Made by a program: the position numbers and the translations under genes. From CAZMCT01 sp964564785 (GTDB lineage: Bacteria; Planctomycetota; Phycisphaerae; UBA1845; Fen-1342), in assembly GCA_964564785.1 (NCBI GenBank), contig CAZMCT010000034.1, positions 1 through 29,738 on the forward strand: 29,738 nt of DNA. The letters run 5' to 3'. The notes below the pieces were generated by a model that ran no database searches, was not told where the DNA came from, and was given only the letters and a program-made list of their open reading frames with translations. Shown here piece after piece: positions 1-6,495 of this stretch. How positions within the stretch are numbered: position 1 is the stretch's first letter; every line of letters starts with the position of its first letter.

Positions 1-671
1 GCGCCGCCCGATCCGCTGCCGTCGCCGTTGCCCCCGTTGCCGCCCCGACCGCCTGAGCCGGGCCACGCGTCGCCACCGCGGCCGCCGGGCTGGTTGCTGC
101 CCGGGGCGGCATTTCCGCCGGCCCCGCCGTTCGGATTGCTTTCGGAGCCAGGTCGGCCAAGATTGCCGGCGCCGGTCTGCGGGTTCGTGCCGCCCCAGCC
201 GCCGGGTGGCTCGCATTCCACGAGCTTGACCTGCATGAGCGGGTCACCGCCCACCACGTTGTTCCAGATCAGGAGATAATACCCCGGACGCGCTTCGACG
301 GCTTGTGCAACCTGCTCCGGGGTCGCCTCGTCCTTCGGTACGCGGTAGGGAATCCGAATCGTTCCCACGCCGTCCTTCGCAAAGGCCCACAAATCGATCG
401 AAACGACTTCCGCCTCGTTCAGCACCCGAACCAGGTGCATCGTGAACTCCGGCGAGCGGTACTCCGCCGGCACCGTCACTTCCAGCGCCTGTTGCGTCGG
501 TCGCATGAACGTGAACTGCGTTGCGACACCCCCCTCCAGAGCCACGTCCGGCACTGTGCCCTGAATGGCACAAGGGGACTCCTGACCCGCCGCGTAGGAT
601 GCAGCGGCCCAGGTGCCTACGATCGGCAGCAGACAGAGCAGCAAACGGCCGTTTGAGCGCGTACGAGACAC
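1..671 (-). CDS. Secreted protein with Gly/Asn-rich C-terminal region (partial)
   Basis: This reading frame starts with GTG at 671 and is open to the left edge, giving the first 223 or so residues. A GGAGG sits 6 bases before the GTG, which fixes the start. The N-terminus is a likely signal peptide: basic MSRTRSNGR, a hydrophobic run LLLCLLPIVG, then a small-residue stretch ending near SYAAGQ. Residues of about 30-150 look like a beta-rich folded domain of no family I recognise. From about residue 155 the composition changes to Gly, Asn, Ser and Pro with GGxGGN-like repeats that continue off the edge. The Gly-rich frame has no stops, which in such GC-rich DNA supports real coding. Export is inferred. 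The function is unknown: it could be a surface or matrix protein, and the missing C-terminus could hold further domains. Confidence 0.8.
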   Translation of the reverse strand, partial: MSRTRSNGRLLLCLLPIVGTWAAASYAAGQESPCAIQGTVPDVALEGGVATQFTFMRPTQQALEVTVPAEYRSPEFTMHLVRVLNEAEVVSIDLWAFAKDGVGTIRIPYRVPKDEATPEQVAQAVEARPGYYLLIWNNVVGGDPLMQVKLVECEPPGGWGGTNPQTGAGNLGRPGSESNPNGGAGGNAAPGSNQPGGRGGDAWPGSGGRGGNGGNGDGSGSGG

Positions 672-980
672 GACAATCCTCCCACACCTCTGCGTGTTTG
701 GAGCGGCCCACAGCCGCAACCCCGATTCGCGCGCGGGTACCTAGACATTATGAACGCGCTTCGGGGGAGGGCAAATCTTTTCTTCGCTTCTTCTTCTTTT
801 GGCGAGTGTTCATTCGATGCCCGCAATTCCCCCGTGCGGTCGCGGGCGCTTCGCGATCTGACCACGACGGCCAGCAGCCCCGCACCTGCACGTCGGGCAT
901 GCTGCCAGAGCCGCGCGCGGGTAGAATCCGCCGGCTCGGAATCTGGCTGAGAGTTGAAAGCTGTTAACTGAAAGCTCCTT
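672..980. other. Divergent intergenic region
   Basis: This spacer separates the partial secreted-protein gene (minus) from the PfkB kinase (plus). It holds a good minus-strand promoter candidate at 747-774 and a pyrimidine-rich patch near 775-800. A weak plus-strand -10-like TAGAAT lies at 922-927 with no convincing -35. Just before the kinase start is a short direct repeat: TTGAAAGCT at 953-961 is echoed by CTGAAAGCT at 969-977. Open frames here are short and look like chance. Confidence 0.6.
747..774 (-). promoter_or_regulatory. Sigma70-like promoter candidate for the gene ending at 1
   Basis: On the minus strand, TTGCCC (complement of 769-774) is followed after 16 bases by CATAAT (complement of 747-752), a five-of-six match to the -10 consensus. 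Transcription would start near 740, giving a leader of about 70 bases before the GTG at 671. Confidence 0.45.
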
Positions 981-1886
981 ATGTCCCTGCTCGTGACGGG
1001 TTCGATCGGGATTGACACGGTGGAAACGCCGACCGGGCGGGCCGAGAACATCCTCGGCGGCTCGGCGGTGTACTTCTCGATGGCGGCTTCGCTGTTCACG
1101 CCCGTGCGGCTGGTGGGCGTGGTGGGCGAGGATTTCGACGGCGAATGGCTCGCCCCGCTGCGCAGCCGGGCGATCGATTGCCGCGGCCTGGAGGTGCGGG
1201 CCGGCAGCAAGACCTTCCGCTGGTGCGGCCGCTACTGCGGGTCGATGAACGAGGCCGAGACGGTCGCCGTGCAGCTCAACGTGCTGGCGGAGCGGGCCGC
1301 CCCGCTGCCGGCCGAGTTCCGCGACAGCCGCTTCGTGTTCCTGGCCAACACGCACCCGCGGATCCAGCGCGAGTTCGCCGAGCAGCTCCCGGCGGCCGAG
1401 CTGCGCGTCTGTGACACGATGAACCTGTGGATCGAGCACGAGCCGGAGGAGCTGCGCCGCACGCTGCGGGTCGTCGACGGCCTGGTGCTGAACGAGGGCG
1501 AGGCCCGGCTGCTCACGCAGCGCACGAACCTGGTGACGGCCGGCCGCGAGATCCTCAAGCTCGGCCCGCGCTTCGTGGTCATCAAGAAGGGCGAGCACGG
1601 CAGCCTGGTGATCTCGCAGGATGGCCTGGCGCTCGTGCCGGCCTATCCCACCGAGCAGATCGTCGATCCGACCGGCTGCGGCGACAGCTTCGCGGGTGCG
1701 ATGATGGGCTACCTGGCCGCGGGCGGCGGGTTCACGCCGGCGCGGCTGCGGGCGGCGATGGCCCGCGGGGCGGTCGTCGCGTCGTTCGTGATCGAGTCGT
1801 TCTCGATCGAAGCGCTGGCCCGCGTGACGCCGGCCGAGGTCGAGCAGCGTCTGGCCGCGCTGCGGGGGATGATCGGGTTCGAGTAG
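981..1886 (+). CDS. PfkB-family carbohydrate/nucleoside kinase
   Basis: A 301-residue ribokinase-fold kinase that would phosphorylate a sugar or nucleoside hydroxyl with ATP in the cytoplasm; the substrate cannot be told from the sequence. The N-terminal strand LLVTGSIGID and the substrate-side Gly-Gly in NILGGSAVYFS (about 24-33) fit the family. NEGEARLL (171-178) matches the N-x-x-E metal/phosphate motif. The C-terminal signature is DPTGCGDSFAG at 229-239, with D235 as the expected catalytic base. The usual GAGD is GCGD here. The length of about 300 residues is typical. No strong Shine-Dalgarno precedes the ATG at 981, but the conserved N-terminal strand begins immediately after it. The next gene is on the other strand, so this kinase is probably transcribed alone. 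A second, longer PfkB gene with the same GCGD variant lies at 20765-21988. Confidence 0.9.
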   Translation: MSLLVTGSIGIDTVETPTGRAENILGGSAVYFSMAASLFTPVRLVGVVGEDFDGEWLAPLRSRAIDCRGLEVRAGSKTFRWCGRYCGSMNEAETVAVQLNVLAERAAPLPAEFRDSRFVFLANTHPRIQREFAEQLPAAELRVCDTMNLWIEHEPEELRRTLRVVDGLVLNEGEARLLTQRTNLVTAGREILKLGPRFVVIKKGEHGSLVISQDGLALVPAYPTEQIVDPTGCGDSFAGAMMGYLAAGGGFTPARLRAAMARGAVVASFVIESFSIEALARVTPAEVEQRLAALRGMIGFE

Positions 1887-1952
1887 CCGCCCGCGCGGGA
1901 TGACACTCGTCGGGGGCTGGCGCAGCCGCCGGGCGGTGACGGGTGCTGCGGC

Positions 1953-3368
1953 TCAGCGCGGGCCGGTGAAGCTGTACTGAACGACCGCGAAATCCGTCAG
2001 ATCGACGTCGAGATCGCCGTCGAGATCGGCCTCCATGCAGCCGGTCGCGGCGGGGATCTCCGGCGCGGTCCAGCAGTCGCGGAGCAACGCGAAGTCCGCG
2101 AGATCGACATCCACGTCGTTGTCCAAGTTGCCGCCGCGGACACTCCGCCACCGCGTCTCCCCGTACCCGCGGATCGCCACCGCGAACTTGTGGAGATGAC
2201 AAAGGTCGCCGATGCACATGGGCGCATCGACGTAGGTGCGGAGGTCTTCCGCGCTGTCGCCATAGACGTACGCGCGCAGCAGGAAAAACGTCCAGGCGAA
2301 ATCAGGCGTGTTGTAGGCGTTCTCGCCGCCCTGTCCATCGTCACCCCAGTTGGGGATCTCCCCGCCCTTGTACACGTACCCGGCGTCGCAGAACTGCAAG
2401 CGCAACCCCATCCAGCCCGGCTGGCTCGCGCGCCCGTGACTGTTCCGCCCGGGGCCGCCGATGCGGGGACTGGCGTGCGCGATCGCGGCCGCGGCACTCT
2501 GGTCGGCGATCAGGCGGCCGATCTCGGGGCCGAACGCGACCGCCACGGCCGTATCCAGGCGGTATTCGTGGAAAACCGGGTAACACCAGTCGTGAATGCC
2601 CCGCGTCAGCTCGACCTGGCGGGCGTTGACCCACGCGACGTAGTCGGCGGCCGCGATGGCGGCGGTGGCCCGCGCGACGGCATCGTCGCGCCAGGCGCGC
2701 AGACCCTCGTGCTCGGCGATGCGGGCCGCGCCGATCAGGCCGAGCACCTCGCCGTAGTACGACGGCGTCCCGTCGTAGGTGTTGTAAAGTGCCTGTAGCG
2801 GCGACAGCCGCGCGCGGAGATAGTCCCACTGACCCGTCGCGTCGGCGTACCGCCACAGCGCATAGAGCGTGCTCAGCGGGACCGTGGGCGGCGGCCAGAG
2901 ATTCACGCCGGTGACCGGCATGGGATAGAACTCGCGCCGATTGCGCTCCATGAGCGTGTAGCCCCACGTGTCGGTGCCGTGGACGAAAGATCGCTCCAGC
3001 GGAGGGAACGTGTCGAGCAGCACGGCGAGATACGATGCGAGCTGCGTGCGGACCGGCGGGCTCAGGAGCGGCAGAATGTCGCTGAGCAGCAGCACCGACT
3101 CGCTCGGCGCGCCGTACAGCAGGAACTCGCCGGCCAGGCCCGGTCGAAAGAGCGCCGGTTGCAACAGGCCGTTGTCGATCGCCGGGTTGCCGGTGCCGAT
3201 CATCTCGAGCACCAGCGCGTCGAGCTCGGCCCGCAGGTCGTTGGCGGCCGGCGCGATGTCGCGGACCGATTCGGTGCGCCAGATGTACTCGGTCGCCGGT
3301 TGCGCATGGGCGGGCACGGCGCCGAAAGCGAGTGCCACGATCGTCAGTACCAGGCCGAATCGCATCAC
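1953..3368 (-). CDS. Secreted protein with C-terminal dockerin-like repeat pair
   Basis: A 471-residue exported protein. The start is GTG at 3368 or the adjacent ATG at 3365; a GGAGGA lies about 9 bases before the GTG and 12 before the ATG. A clear signal peptide (MMRFGLVLTIVALAFG, then VPAHAQ as the cleavage region) is followed by a mostly helical body rich in Trp, Tyr and Leu. This body could be an alpha/alpha-toroid of the kind seen in glycan-active proteins, but that is a guess. The last 70 or so residues hold two calcium-loop repeats of dockerin type I style, LDNDVDVDLADF and LDGDLDVDLTDF, the second ending almost at the C-terminus. It lies 21 bases downstream of the beta-propeller gene at 3390 and is probably cotranscribed with it. 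Dockerin tails without cohesins are common on planctomycete exoproteins, where their role is unsettled. Confidence 0.8.
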   Translation of the reverse strand: MMRFGLVLTIVALAFGAVPAHAQPATEYIWRTESVRDIAPAANDLRAELDALVLEMIGTGNPAIDNGLLQPALFRPGLAGEFLLYGAPSESVLLLSDILPLLSPPVRTQLASYLAVLLDTFPPLERSFVHGTDTWGYTLMERNRREFYPMPVTGVNLWPPPTVPLSTLYALWRYADATGQWDYLRARLSPLQALYNTYDGTPSYYGEVLGLIGAARIAEHEGLRAWRDDAVARATAAIAAADYVAWVNARQVELTRGIHDWCYPVFHEYRLDTAVAVAFGPEIGRLIADQSAAAAIAHASPRIGGPGRNSHGRASQPGWMGLRLQFCDAGYVYKGGEIPNWGDDGQGGENAYNTPDFAWTFFLLRAYVYGDSAEDLRTYVDAPMCIGDLCHLHKFAVAIRGYGETRWRSVRGGNLDNDVDVDLADFALLRDCWTAPEIPAATGCMEADLDGDLDVDLTDFAVVQYSFTGPR

Positions 3369-3389
3369 GGGCAGTACTCCTCCAGACTT

Positions 3390-4850
3390 TCACTCGCGTT
3401 CCACGCGGACCAGCAACCCGTACCGTGCAAACCAGAAGAGCGCGTTGTCGGCGACCGCGGCTCCCGAGACGATCCCGGCGCCGGCCCCGCCCCCCGCGTT
3501 CACCGAGAAGTACGGATACTCGCTGGTTCCGTACGCCAGCGGCGAGTCGGGGTGCGCGTAGTCGTCGATCGCGGTGGGCACGCTCGAGAGCACGTGCTGC
3601 GCCGTCTCCGGGCTGTGGCGGATGTAGCCGAGCGTACCCCGCCCCGAAACGAGCAACCCGTAATTGTCAGCCGTCAGCAAGGAGGTTTCGTCGCCGATCA
3701 TGTGCACGCCCGAGCCGCGGTTCGCATGATTCGACAGCAAGGTCGTGGCGCCGGTCAGCGGATCAAAACGCATCGGCTCGCAGCCGTAGGCTCGGACGAT
3801 CGAATTGCTGTCCCAACGGGCGTAACGGCTGCGGGCGATGAGCCACGCGCGGCCGGTGGCCGGGTCGTAGATCGGTGGTACCGGGGTGGTGTTGCCGCCG
3901 GCGGTCATGAGGACCGGGGCGACGTAGCGCTGGCTGCCGTCGGCGGTGTTGAGCGCCCAGAACGTCTGCCGGTCGGGGTTGGCCGCCAGGTAGTTGCGGA
4001 TGGTCTGCTGTTCGGCCGCGTGCTGCGCCGGCGTGCCGTCCTCTTCCACCGCGCTGCCGTCGCCGAGAAGGTCGTCGCCGCTGTTGAGCATCTCAACGAA
4101 GCCGAAGGCCGCCTGCGTGCGATAGAAAACCGTGTTGGCCGAGGGCATGACGACCGGCCAGTAGCCGAACATGCTCTGCCCACGCAGCCGCACGCGCCAG
4201 ACCAGGCTGCCGTCGGCCGAGTTCAGGCAGAAGGCGTAGAGGCCCTCGTCGCCGCAGTACACGCGCCCGTCGGCGTAGGCCGCGCTCATCTCGATCGGCC
4301 GGCCGGCGTCGTACGTCCAGGCGACCGTGCCGTCGGTGTTGATGGCCAGGAAGCGCCCGCGCGAGTTGCCGATGAAGATGCGGTCGCCCGCGAGGCACGG
4401 CGCGTTGTGAATGGCCCGCCCGGTCTGGACCGTCCAGGCCAGTGACCCGTCGTTGACATTCAACGCATAGACGAGCCCGTCCTGACAGCCGAAATAAACG
4501 CGCTGCGCGTCGATCGCCGCCGTGTGGTTGATCGCGCCGCCGGCCTGAGAGACCCAGCGAACCTGTCCGGTGGCGGCATCGAGGCCGAACATCCGGCCGT
4601 CGAAGAACCCGACGCACAGCAGCCCGTTTCGAATGACCGGTTGCACGCGGCTCGCGACGCTCGTGACGCGGTCGGGGTGCCACCGCCAGACCACCTGGGC
4701 CTCGCCGGCGGGCGGGAGTCCGACCGTTTCGGGCGAGAAGCCGCTGTGGGCCGCGTCATTCTGCAACTGCGGCCAGTCAGCGGCCGAAACCGCGGACGCA
4801 ATCAGTAGCCCATAGAAGAGCCCTGCCGCCAGAAGCGGGCCTTTAGGCAT
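3390..4850 (-). CDS. Secreted PQQ-like beta-propeller repeat protein
   Basis: A 486-residue exported protein. I chose ATG at 4850 because AAAGGA lies about 8 bases upstream and a signal peptide (PLLAAGLFYGLLIASAVSA) follows at once; an in-frame ATG at 4889 would add a non-signal extension. The mature part begins ADWPQLQNDAAHSGFSP, the typical opening of PQQ-binding-like proteins. Propeller-blade repeats follow, of the form hydrophobic strand, GLDAATGQVRW, YALNVNDGSLAW, FLAINTDGTVAW, FCLNSADGSLVWR. These repeats usually form a seven- or eight-bladed propeller. No dehydrogenase catalytic domain or cysteine-pair PQQ signature is evident, so a structural or binding role is more likely than enzymatic oxidation. 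It is the first gene of a probable two-gene unit with the dockerin protein downstream, preceded by a good promoter at 4906-4935. Confidence 0.85.
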   Translation of the reverse strand: MPKGPLLAAGLFYGLLIASAVSAADWPQLQNDAAHSGFSPETVGLPPAGEAQVVWRWHPDRVTSVASRVQPVIRNGLLCVGFFDGRMFGLDAATGQVRWVSQAGGAINHTAAIDAQRVYFGCQDGLVYALNVNDGSLAWTVQTGRAIHNAPCLAGDRIFIGNSRGRFLAINTDGTVAWTYDAGRPIEMSAAYADGRVYCGDEGLYAFCLNSADGSLVWRVRLRGQSMFGYWPVVMPSANTVFYRTQAAFGFVEMLNSGDDLLGDGSAVEEDGTPAQHAAEQQTIRNYLAANPDRQTFWALNTADGSQRYVAPVLMTAGGNTTPVPPIYDPATGRAWLIARSRYARWDSNSIVRAYGCEPMRFDPLTGATTLLSNHANRGSGVHMIGDETSLLTADNYGLLVSGRGTLGYIRHSPETAQHVLSSVPTAIDDYAHPDSPLAYGTSEYPYFSVNAGGGAGAGIVSGAAVADNALFWFARYGLLVRVERE

Positions 4851-4905
4851 ATGCGAGTTCCTTTCTGGAAGGGTGCGTATGGACCGCACGGGCCCGCGAA
4901 CGACC

Positions 4906-4935
4906 AGTATAATCGGCCGCGGGGTGAGGTTTCAA
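4906..4935 (-). promoter_or_regulatory. Sigma70-like promoter for the beta-propeller/dockerin pair
   Basis: On the minus strand, TTGAAA (complement of 4930-4935) is followed after 18 bases by TATACT (complement of 4906-4911). Transcription would begin near 4899, leaving a leader of about 50 bases that carries the AAAGGA ribosome site. It is one of the best promoter matches in the window. Confidence 0.55.
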
Positions 4936-5215
4936 GAGAAAGGCGCGGACTCGCGCGATACTTGTGCGTGCGGCCCGCCAACGTCGGTCCCTCGGCCTTG
5001 GCCACGGGCTCGGCTTCACCCGCTGCCGGCGCGGCGTGTGCCCCACTTCGGCCGCTGCTGACGGGGGTGCCGGCTCCGTGTACGGCTGCGAGCGCGGTAC
5101 GATACAACCAAGCGTCAGACGCGGGGCGCCGTGCCGAGCACCCCCGTCGGGAGCCTTGTTCCCCGCGAGCCTCGACCCGACGCAAGACGCGACACGAATT
5201 GGTCAAGTGGCGTTT

Positions 5216-5278
5216 GCAGGCTCCCACAGGGGGCACGATGCAGTTCGGATCCCCGTGGGGACGGTTGCGTTGTCCTGC
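5216..5278 (+). promoter_or_regulatory. Possible structured leader RNA of rnpA (three-way junction)
   Basis: The RNA can pair 5216-5220 with 5274-5278 (GCAGG/CCTGC) as a closing stem. Inside it are a hairpin of 5221-5225 with 5229-5233 and a second arm of 5235-5243 with 5265-5273 (nine pairs, three of them G-U). The second arm is capped by 5250-5253 with 5258-5261. The closing stem can extend by wobble and A-U pairs through 5213-5215 with 5279-5281, overlapping the GGAGG at 5279-5283 that serves rnpA. No known riboswitch consensus was recognised. In GC-rich DNA such folds can arise by chance, so confidence is low. Confidence 0.25.
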
Positions 5279-5293
5279 GGAGGCGCATCGCCG

Positions 5294-5653
5294 ATGCCAC
5301 CGCGTGCCACATTCCCCCGCCGGCTTCGCATCGTTCGCCGGGCGGACTTTGAACGCGTCCTTCAGGACGGCCGGCGCGGACAGGACGGGCGGGTCACGGT
5401 GTGGGTGCTGCCGAACGGCCGGCCGCACCCGCGGCTCGGGCTGGTCGTTGGGCGGCGGGTGGGCGGGGCGGTGGCACGTAACCGCGCCAAGCGCGTCCTG
5501 CGCACAGCCTTCCGGCTCCTGCAACATGATCTGCCGGCGGGTTTCGATGTGGTGGTCGCGCCACGGCCCGACGCGCGGCTGACCGTCGAGGACGTCGGGC
5601 GGTCGCTGCGGCACCTCGTGGAGCGCATCCGCGCCCGCAGCGCGCGCGAGTGA
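5294..5653 (+). CDS. rnpA: Ribonuclease P protein component
   Basis: A 119-residue basic protein that binds the RNase P RNA and helps mature the 5' ends of tRNAs. The N-terminal RRLRIVRRADFERVLQDG fits the family's conserved opening. The family's RNR signature is clear as VGGAVARNRAKRVLR at about 56-70, and GFDVVVAPRP at 83-92 matches the late conserved strand. The length is normal (about 110-125). I chose ATG at 5294 because GGAGG (5279-5283) lies 10 bases upstream and the conserved region begins at once. The frame is open further upstream to 4964, but that part has no family similarity. Unusually, no rpmH precedes it and no yidD or yidC follows; the next plus-strand gene encodes a small Cys-rich protein. 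Confidence 0.93.
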   Translation: MPPRATFPRRLRIVRRADFERVLQDGRRGQDGRVTVWVLPNGRPHPRLGLVVGRRVGGAVARNRAKRVLRTAFRLLQHDLPAGFDVVVAPRPDARLTVEDVGRSLRHLVERIRARSARE

Positions 5654-5804
5654 CGCGACGCACATGGCAATGTGAGAACGTGAGCAGGTGCGCTGGAGCG
5701 CTTCGCCATCCCCCGTTCCACGCGGGGGAAACCACGGGCCGGCGCGTCGCCTGCGATGCTTGGACCGCATCACCCGCTCTCGGCCGGGGTGGCATGGCTC
5801 GGGG

Positions 5805-5893
5805 GGCACGGTCCGGGGCGGCGCAGCCGCGCAGGGCCGGGGCGGCCTCGACACCCCACGGCCCTGCGCCGCTCAGCGGCTCCGGATCGTGCC
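5805..5893. repeat. Long imperfect inverted repeat (hairpin)
   Basis: The 35-base arm at 5805-5839 is the reverse complement of 5859-5893 with about six mismatches, several of which become G-U pairs in RNA. The loop is 19 bases. The inner 11 bases next to the loop (GCGCAGGGCCG and its complement) pair perfectly. No T-run follows, so it is not a standard intrinsic terminator. It could be a small palindromic dispersed element, or act as a structural terminator after rnpA. Confidence 0.6.
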
Positions 5894-5953
5894 ACCCGGA
5901 CCGTGCCACCCGGATCGCGCCACCCGAACTGCGCCGGCCAGACTGCGCTACCC
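5884..5953. repeat. 14-bp tandem repeat, five units
   Basis: Units begin at 5884, 5898, 5912, 5926 and 5940. The first three are near-identical to GGAYCGYGCCACCC; the last two match at roughly 10-11 of 14 positions. The array shares its first unit with the right arm of the inverted repeat. Because 14 is not a multiple of three, the array is unlikely to be coding. Confidence 0.75.
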
Positions 5954-6048
5954 CATTCTTGACCGGGCGCGGGATAGCCCAGGTCGATCGGCCGGCGACC
6001 CCATTCGCGCGATGCATCCGCCCTACGTCGCCATTATCATCGACGCCT

Positions 6049-6270
6049 GTGAGTGAACCGACTCCCGATCCGATCCCTCGCTACTGCGGCTTCGACTGCC
6101 CGCACGCCGATTTTCCCCCGGCCGACACGGCCGGCATCTGCCGCACGATGGCCGCCGTCTGGTGCCGGCAGCTCCGCGAGCTGGTGAACAAGAACACGCT
6201 GTGCGAATGGCGCAAGCGCGGCCAGCCCACGACTCTCCCCCCGCAAAGACGACGCCGCCGGCCGCGCTGA
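6049..6270 (+). CDS. Small Cys-rich protein of unknown function
   Basis: A 73-residue protein starting with GTG at 6049. The core (about 12-57) looks like a real folded domain and not a chance frame. It has C13-x3-C17 with H19, C31, C39 and C52, a conserved-looking ICRTMAAVWCRQL helix and a C-terminal NTLCEWRKR. Five Cys and one His suggest a zinc site or an Fe-S cluster, but I recognise no named family. The tail is strongly basic (RRRRRPR), possibly binding nucleic acid or simply disordered. No strong Shine-Dalgarno precedes the GTG; the 15-codon frame ending at 6056 overlaps the start and could allow coupling. The frame is open further upstream, but without plausible protein character. It lies between rnpA and the UbiD-like gene on the same strand. 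Confidence 0.6.
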   Translation: MSEPTPDPIPRYCGFDCPHADFPPADTAGICRTMAAVWCRQLRELVNKNTLCEWRKRGQPTTLPPQRRRRRPR

Positions 6271-6423
6271 CGCGGCCGGGCAGAAAACGCGCCCGCAGTT
6301 CGGCGAACGGCGGCTCGCCCGGGGACGTGGCGGCAGTCCTGCGGACATGATGCGAAGCCCGCTCATGCGCGGCAAGCCGCAGACACGCGCACCACGCCGA
6401 CCCGGCAGCGGCACCCAGCCGCG

Positions 6424-6452
6424 TTTCCCGCGCCCGCGCGCGGCTCTATACT
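6424..6452 (+). promoter_or_regulatory. Promoter candidate for the UbiD-like gene
   Basis: TATACT at 6447-6452 is a five-of-six match to the -10 box. TTTCCC at 6424-6429, 17 bases upstream, is a weak -35. Transcription would start near 6459, about 37 bases before the GTG at 6496. Confidence 0.35.
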
Positions 6453-6495
6453 CCCATAACGTGCCGGCGAGTCCCGGCAACTCCCGGAGCCGCGC

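Larger units (their letters stand above)
4851..5293. other. Divergent intergenic region upstream of rnpA
   Basis: This stretch holds the minus-strand promoter of the beta-propeller gene (4906-4935) and the leader of rnpA. All three plus frames were searched by eye for ribosomal protein L34 (rpmH), the usual upstream neighbour of rnpA, and none was found. Long frames across it are Arg/Pro/Ala-rich and look like GC-driven chance. The segment 5216-5278 can fold into a three-way junction next to the rnpA Shine-Dalgarno and is listed separately. Confidence 0.6.
5654..6048. other. Repeat-rich intergenic spacer
   Basis: This region after rnpA has no convincing gene. Its main contents are a long imperfect inverted repeat (5805-5893) running directly into 14-bp tandem repeats (5884-5953), both listed separately. 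A 15-codon frame beginning at ATG 6012 (MHPPYVAIIIDACE) ends at 6056, overlapping the start of the next gene by 8 bases. It could be an upstream mini-ORF or chance. Confidence 0.6.

Noticed and set aside
941..952. Shared ATCTGGCTGAG near 942 and 8172 as a dispersed repeat
   Set aside because: Only about 11 bases match and the flanks differ; this can be chance.
2979..4445. Plus-strand frame of 488 codons opposite the beta-propeller pair
   Set aside because: It covers two signal-peptide genes on the other strand and resembles no protein.
4964..5293. N-terminal extension of RnpA, or a hidden rpmH
   Set aside because: The extension has no RnpA similarity, and no frame shows the short basic L34 pattern.
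5884..5953. Possible CRISPR array
   Set aside because: The units are 14 bp with no spacers and no cas genes are present; it is a simple tandem repeat.
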